From the NCBI GenBank assembly GCA_013331015.1, contig DUHF01000105.1:1-8544 (forward strand): a stretch of 8,544 bases of DNA. The letters are read 5' to 3'. The notes beneath the pieces were generated by a model. It had not been told where the DNA came from, did no database searches, and saw only the letters and a program-made list of their open reading frames with translations. The first letter of the stretch is position 1. Each line of letters begins with the position of its first letter. The position numbers were made by a program, and so were the translations under genes. This document shows, in pieces, positions 5,627 to 8,544 of the stretch. The stretch comes from Methanoregula sp. (GTDB lineage Archaea; Halobacteriota; Methanomicrobia; Methanomicrobiales; Methanospirillaceae).

Positions 5627-5695
5627 ATGAACTATGACTGCCCGATGGAAATCCGCGCTCGTTACAGCAGGGACAATAAGCCCCAGATCTCCTGA
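5627..5695 (+). CDS. Possible 22-codon small ORF downstream of moaB
   Basis: An ATG to TGA frame beginning MNYDCPMEIRARYSRDNK. It starts 25 bases after the moaB stop and has a GGAG element at 5617-5620 with a well-placed 6-base spacer, so it could be translated from the moaB transcript. The same frame reopens after the TGA for another 28 codons, which could mean a decayed longer gene. No family is recognised, and the support is only the ribosome binding site and position. Confidence 0.22.
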   Translation: MNYDCPMEIRARYSRDNKPQIS

Positions 5696-5771
5696 ATGAT
5701 CGCTGTCGCCCATCGAAAATTTTGCCGTTTTGCAACTCCAATTATCGAAATATCCCAAACCGGGAAGAATT

Positions 5772-5987
5772 ATGGATTTTAAGGGAACGGAAAATTATTA
5801 TCATCGCATCAGGAAGTTACACAAGCCTGCGGATGAAACTATGGTCAGGTCAGCATTACCTTTGATTGTTTTAACAGGGTTGGAATATCTTTTTGACCTG
5901 ACATTTTCCTTACCGCGATGGCAGGAAAAAAGGAAATATCCTGCAGGGTTCCTCGTGGTGTGGGACACGAAAATTTGTGAGAATTAA
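5772..5987 (+). CDS. Doubtful hypothetical protein
   Basis: An open frame of 71 codons from ATG 5772, extendable to a TTG at 5730. The product has a short hydrophobic stretch (ALPLIVLTGLEYLF) that is too weak for a confident membrane segment. Codon use is AT-rich in third positions, unlike the neighbouring genes, and only a G-rich GGGAAG at 5762-5767 precedes the ATG. No family is recognised. It is probably chance, or a decaying or foreign small gene. Confidence 0.18.
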   Translation: MDFKGTENYYHRIRKLHKPADETMVRSALPLIVLTGLEYLFDLTFSLPRWQEKRKYPAGFLVVWDTKICEN

Positions 5988-6131
5988 GATCAATGAGATT
6001 TCTTTTAGCTCTTAACTACCATGAACATATGATCAGGATCCATTTGGATCATTTATGGTAAGCATCCGAATCAAACCACACTTCCGGTTTTGAAAAATAA
6101 ATTCGCAAACAATCTCCGGTAAAAAACCGGC

Positions 6132-6139
6132 AAAAAAAA
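6132..6139 (-). terminator. T-run that could terminate the hel308-cgi121 transcript
   Basis: Eight T on the minus strand are followed by a hairpin whose loop contains another T-run (6116-6130). No closer T-run exists downstream of cgi121, so termination here would leave a 3' end about 430 bases past the stop. The distance makes this uncertain. Confidence 0.25.
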
Positions 6140-6230
6140 TTCAATCGACCCCATACCCCCCGCATACAATTTTTCAATCGCACCTTGATTGCATTTTGGG
6201 AAAAGTCTCTTCAGAGAATTATAATTTTTG

Positions 6231-6266
6231 TCGGTTATCTATACCGATTGTCGGATAATTAACCGA
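6231..6266. repeat. Nested inverted repeat
   Basis: TCGGTTA at 6231-6237 pairs with TAACCGA at 6260-6266, and inside it CCGA-TTG-TCGG at 6244-6254 forms a small hairpin. An AT-rich TATA-like ATTATAATTT lies just before it. It could be an operator or an RNA structure; no gene with a clear start follows. Confidence 0.4.
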
Positions 6267-6327
6267 AAATCGGCACATCAACTAACAATCCATGATCGTG
6301 ATTGAATTTTTTTACGCAGGGTCTGCC

Positions 6328-6580
6328 ATGAAAACGCTCACGATACCTGCGGCCACAGGCACACAGAATGGAAATTTGCTGGACATTTCCATAGTAAATG
6401 TGCCCGAGAATCGTGCACCGGAAATGTGATGCCAGGTCCTGCTCAACTACATTTCACCAGGGTTTTGATGAGGGTACTATTTATCCGGGACATCCTGAAT
6501 TGTTGAGAAAGGTATTCCGATCATTGTCCATCAGTCGGGAAGTTTCTCCCCACCCGGCGATTATGGTTTTTATCGCATGA
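6328..6580 (+). pseudogene. Possible decayed gene fragment
   Basis: A 33-codon ATG frame at 6328-6429 ends at TGA, but protein-like segments continue beyond it with stops and frame changes: QVLLNYISPGF in the same frame, then FDEGTIYPGHPELL in the next frame, then VEKGIPIIVHQSGSF and SPPGDYGFYRM back in the first frame. Joined across the two shifts they read as one plausible protein. The last part overlaps the 3' end of cgi121. No family is recognised, and the impression of coding rests on my reading of composition only. A 60-codon frame at 6398-6580 is part of the same patchwork and not convincing alone. Confidence 0.2.
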
Positions 6581-7094
6581 CCTGGAGCAGGGCAACCCGC
6601 TCCAGCACCAGATCCGTGATACATCCGGGACCACCGGCTGCTTCCAATTCTTCTTTGGAGATAGAAAAGATCTCTATCAGCCGCGTCTGTTTTTCTTCAT
6701 CGATCAGATCCAAGTCCTGCCCTTTAAACTGAACTAATTGTCCGAGTGCAGACCAGCAATTATCCGTAGCTGGTATGCAACATACCCACAGATGGTTCTC
6801 ACCTTCCCGAATTCCAAATGATGCAGCAACATTACACTGGCGCGATCCGGCAGCATACAGGAGCGCTTCCATCTCGAGGGTGTTGGAGATGTTTGTTCCC
6901 TCATCAAATGCCCGGGATGCAAACCTCACCGCTGTTGCTGCATGCACCCTGCCGGCCAGAATGTCGGCATTGAAGCAGATGATGTGCGTATCATTATCCG
7001 AGGCGATGTCCCGGAGTTGATGAAGGAATGCAGCCCGGTTGGTGATCGTGCAGGATGCAGAACGGATATCAATGTCAGCGGGTGTGAACGACAT
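6570..7094 (-). CDS. cgi121: KEOPS complex subunit Cgi121
   Basis: A subunit of the KEOPS complex (Kae1, Bud32, Cgi121, Pcc1), which transfers threonylcarbamoyl to A37 of ANN-decoding tRNAs (t6A). Cgi121 binds Bud32 and recruits the tRNA 3' CCA end. The 174-residue protein carries the conserved family core at about residues 52-100: RAFDEGTNISNTLEMEALLY at 61-80, then AAGSRQ at 81-86 and ASFGIREGEN at 91-100. Its length is usual for archaeal homologues. The start is well supported by AGGTGA upstream, and the gene begins 4 bases after the hel308 stop. None of the other KEOPS genes is in the window. The C-terminal helix region (DLVLERVALLQVMR) fits the family, so the gene appears intact. Confidence 0.92.
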   Translation of the reverse strand: MSFTPADIDIRSASCTITNRAAFLHQLRDIASDNDTHIICFNADILAGRVHAATAVRFASRAFDEGTNISNTLEMEALLYAAGSRQCNVAASFGIREGENHLWVCCIPATDNCWSALGQLVQFKGQDLDLIDEEKQTRLIEIFSISKEELEAAGGPGCITDLVLERVALLQVMR

Positions 7095-7098
7095 GGTA

Positions 7099-7104
7099 TC
7101 ACCT
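7099..7104 (-). promoter_or_regulatory. Ribosome binding site of cgi121, containing the hel308 stop
   Basis: AGGTGA on the minus strand, 4 bases before the cgi121 ATG. AGG is the last Arg codon of hel308 and TGA is its stop, the same construction as at the orc1-lrp junction. It suggests translational coupling. Confidence 0.8.
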
Positions 7105-8544
7105 GAAGTGTGAGAGCGTTGACTGTCCGGCCTTACCGGGCTCGTCCCTGCTCACTGGATCAGTCTTCTTTTTTGTATGCCCGGTTTTCTCCCCAGTTAC
7201 TCTCACAGTCCCCTCGAGCTGAGAAAAGATCTGTTCGGCAATACCGCGGCCGATGATCCGTGTCACGGATTCGATTCCCGCTGCACGGACAGCATCGGGG
7301 GATGTGATAGAATTGTTGAAGAGGCGGCGCGCCCGGACCCGCCCGATTCCCCAAAGTTTCACGAGTGGCAGCAGCTCCCGCCGGATCCCGTTCTTCATGC
7401 AGGTCTCAAAATCCCGGATCTGCTGGTGGAAGGCTGGTGCAAACATCCGAGAGAGCTCCGCGGTTGCGTGGAGCAGCCAGTTGACACTCTCGACCATGCC
7501 GAAGACGTCACCGGGACCTACCGAATAGCGCTCGCAGATCTTTGCATCGGGCATCTCATCGGTCCAGTCAGAGAGGAGCATCGCCGTTTTTATCGCCCGG
7601 TAATAATCCTCACCCTCATCCTCATCTTCCGGTGGGGGAAGCCAGAGATCTTCTTCATGCTCATCGATCATCCGGTCGAGCTGGGGCCGGTCGGTATTCC
7701 GGACATAGAGCCGGGGCATGTCGGGTGTGCTGCAGATGAGCTGGAGCAGACCGGTATCGGCATACTCCTCTCTCTCCTTTAACGTGGAGACGATCATCGC
7801 CGCGCTCCGGGGATCGATGTAGAGCCGGGAAACAAGCGAACCAAACGGGGTTGCCCCGATATGCTCGCCTACCTCCATCACCATCTCTGCGGTGATGAGG
7901 AATTTTAAGGCGGAGTCCACTGCCCGCTGCATGAGCCGGCCCTGGCGATGCTCATGGACATAGAAGCTCCGGTTCATGAACTCTGAAAGCTCGCCCCGGG
8001 TACCGGCAAATCCTGATGCAATAAGCGAGAGGACATGCGTGTACAGGGCTGTTGGTTCTGCGATTTTGGAGTGCACGTCCTCTGCGGGGGCATCGATATA
8101 ATTATCGAAGAGCTCCTCAACCTGCCCCTGGTCCTTGGCGATGAGTACCGCTTCGCCGTATGGGTCGAGCCGTGGACGCCCGGCCCGTCCGGCCATCTGG
8201 TGGTACTCACTTGCCGGGATCGGCTGCATCCCCTCCCCGGCAGTGAACCGGAGATAGTCCCGGATGATGACCCGACGGGCGGGGAGGTTTAAGCCTGCCG
8301 CAAGTGTGGGGGTCGAGGAGATGGATTTGATCAACCCTTTCCGGAACCCTTCCTCAACGATCTTCCGTTCATCCCGGCTTAAACCTGCATGGTGGAACGC
8401 GGAACCCTTCTCCACACAGCTGGCAAGGCTCCTGTCCATCTCGGTCTCTGCGGAGGCCATGAGTTTTTCAGCGAGGGCTTTAAGTTCCGGGTCCTCGCTC
8501 TTGATAGCCCCTGCAGCCCGCTTGGCAAATGCCTCGGCATTCCG
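7099..8544 (-). CDS. hel308: Hel308-type ski2-like DNA helicase, C-terminal two thirds
   Basis: A superfamily 2 3'-5' helicase that acts on stalled replication forks and recombination intermediates. The gene runs off the right edge: the frame stays open to 8544, so the Met at 8460 is internal and the N-terminal RecA domain with Walker A and DEAH box is outside. The visible 481 residues start in motif IV (RNAEAFAKR, 1-9), then show AFHHAGLSRDER, motif V STPTLAAGLNLPA at 77-89 and motif VI QMAGRAGRPRLD at 116-127. The winged-helix and ratchet domains follow, with an acidic loop (PPPEDEDEGEDYY), and then a helix-hairpin-helix region from GIGRVRAR at 399-406. The basic tail ends in QSTLSHFR, which resembles a PCNA-interacting box. 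Total length would be about 720-760 residues by family. It is tightly coupled to cgi121. Confidence 0.95.
   Translation of the reverse strand, partial: RNAEAFAKRAAGAIKSEDPELKALAEKLMASAETEMDRSLASCVEKGSAFHHAGLSRDERKIVEEGFRKGLIKSISSTPTLAAGLNLPARRVIIRDYLRFTAGEGMQPIPASEYHQMAGRAGRPRLDPYGEAVLIAKDQGQVEELFDNYIDAPAEDVHSKIAEPTALYTHVLSLIASGFAGTRGELSEFMNRSFYVHEHRQGRLMQRAVDSALKFLITAEMVMEVGEHIGATPFGSLVSRLYIDPRSAAMIVSTLKEREEYADTGLLQLICSTPDMPRLYVRNTDRPQLDRMIDEHEEDLWLPPPEDEDEGEDYYRAIKTAMLLSDWTDEMPDAKICERYSVGPGDVFGMVESVNWLLHATAELSRMFAPAFHQQIRDFETCMKNGIRRELLPLVKLWGIGRVRARRLFNNSITSPDAVRAAGIESVTRIIGRGIAEQIFSQLEGTVRVTGEKTGHTKKKTDPVSRDEPGKAGQSTLSHFR

Larger units (their letters stand above)
5988..6327. other. Gene-free AT-rich stretch with dyads and T/A-runs
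   Basis: No credible gene lies here. It contains an inverted repeat GATCC-ATTT-GGATC at 6037-6050, a small hairpin CCGGT-AAAAA-ACCGG at 6116-6130 followed by an A8 run at 6132-6139, a nested dyad at 6231-6266 and a T7 run at 6307-6313. Lying between convergent moaB and cgi121, the A8 run (a T-run on the minus strand) and the T7 run may serve as terminators in opposite directions. Confidence 0.4.

Noticed and set aside
6385..6400. Sequence ATTTCCATAGTAAATG, nearly identical to the dyad of ORB C (4594-4609)
   Set aside because: It lacks the G-string and the rest of the ORB, so it is likely chance or at most a very degenerate site.
6467..6498. C/D-box sRNA-like TGATGA and CTGA elements
   Set aside because: The C box has a T in place of a purine, the spacing to CTGA is about 21 bases rather than about 12, and no second box pair was found.
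1..8544. tRNA or rRNA genes, CRISPR arrays, insertion sequences, phage or attachment sites
   Set aside because: No cloverleaf, spaced repeats, transposase or integrase fragments were seen on either strand.

Overview
The window looks like a chromosomal segment of a euryarchaeon, most likely a methanogen of the Methanomicrobiales. The evidence is a short archaeal-type adenylosuccinate synthetase, an Orc1/Cdc6 initiator, a Hel308 helicase, a KEOPS Cgi121 subunit, GGTGA-type ribosome binding sites and TATA-like promoters instead of -35/-10 elements. The lineage is inferred from protein character and gene content, not from a search.

Layout. Minus strand, 26-1039: purA, purine synthesis, with its own short promoter region. 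Minus strand, 1171-4135: a tight three-gene unit transcribed in the order orc1/cdc6, an Lrp/AsnC-family regulator, then a class I PLP aminotransferase. It ends at a T-run about 18 bases past the aminotransferase stop. Bases 4136-5112 form a gene-free, AT-rich stretch upstream of orc1. It carries three sequences that match the archaeal origin recognition box (ORB): two point toward orc1, and one points the other way across a 23% GC stretch. I read this as a replication origin. Plus strand, 5113-5601: moaB, molybdenum/tungsten cofactor synthesis. Bases 5602-6569 are a second gene-poor stretch of almost 1 kb where moaB converges on cgi121. It holds only weak small ORFs, dyads, T-runs and a possible decayed gene. 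Minus strand, 6570-8544: hel308 (its 5' end is outside the window) followed by cgi121.

How the parts work together. Orc1/Cdc6 sits beside its likely binding sites, so the protein can both fire the origin and plausibly sense its own promoter, about 25 bases from the nearest ORB. The initiator shares an operon with an Lrp regulator and an aminotransferase, so replication initiation and amino-acid metabolism may be co-expressed. Hel308 (repair of stalled forks) is coupled to Cgi121 (tRNA t6A modification). All three tight junctions use an AGGTGA ribosome binding site next to, or built from, the upstream stop codon. This suggests translational coupling. The most interesting parts are the origin, a possible 29-codon leaderless ORF inside it, and a PCNA-binding-like tail on Hel308.
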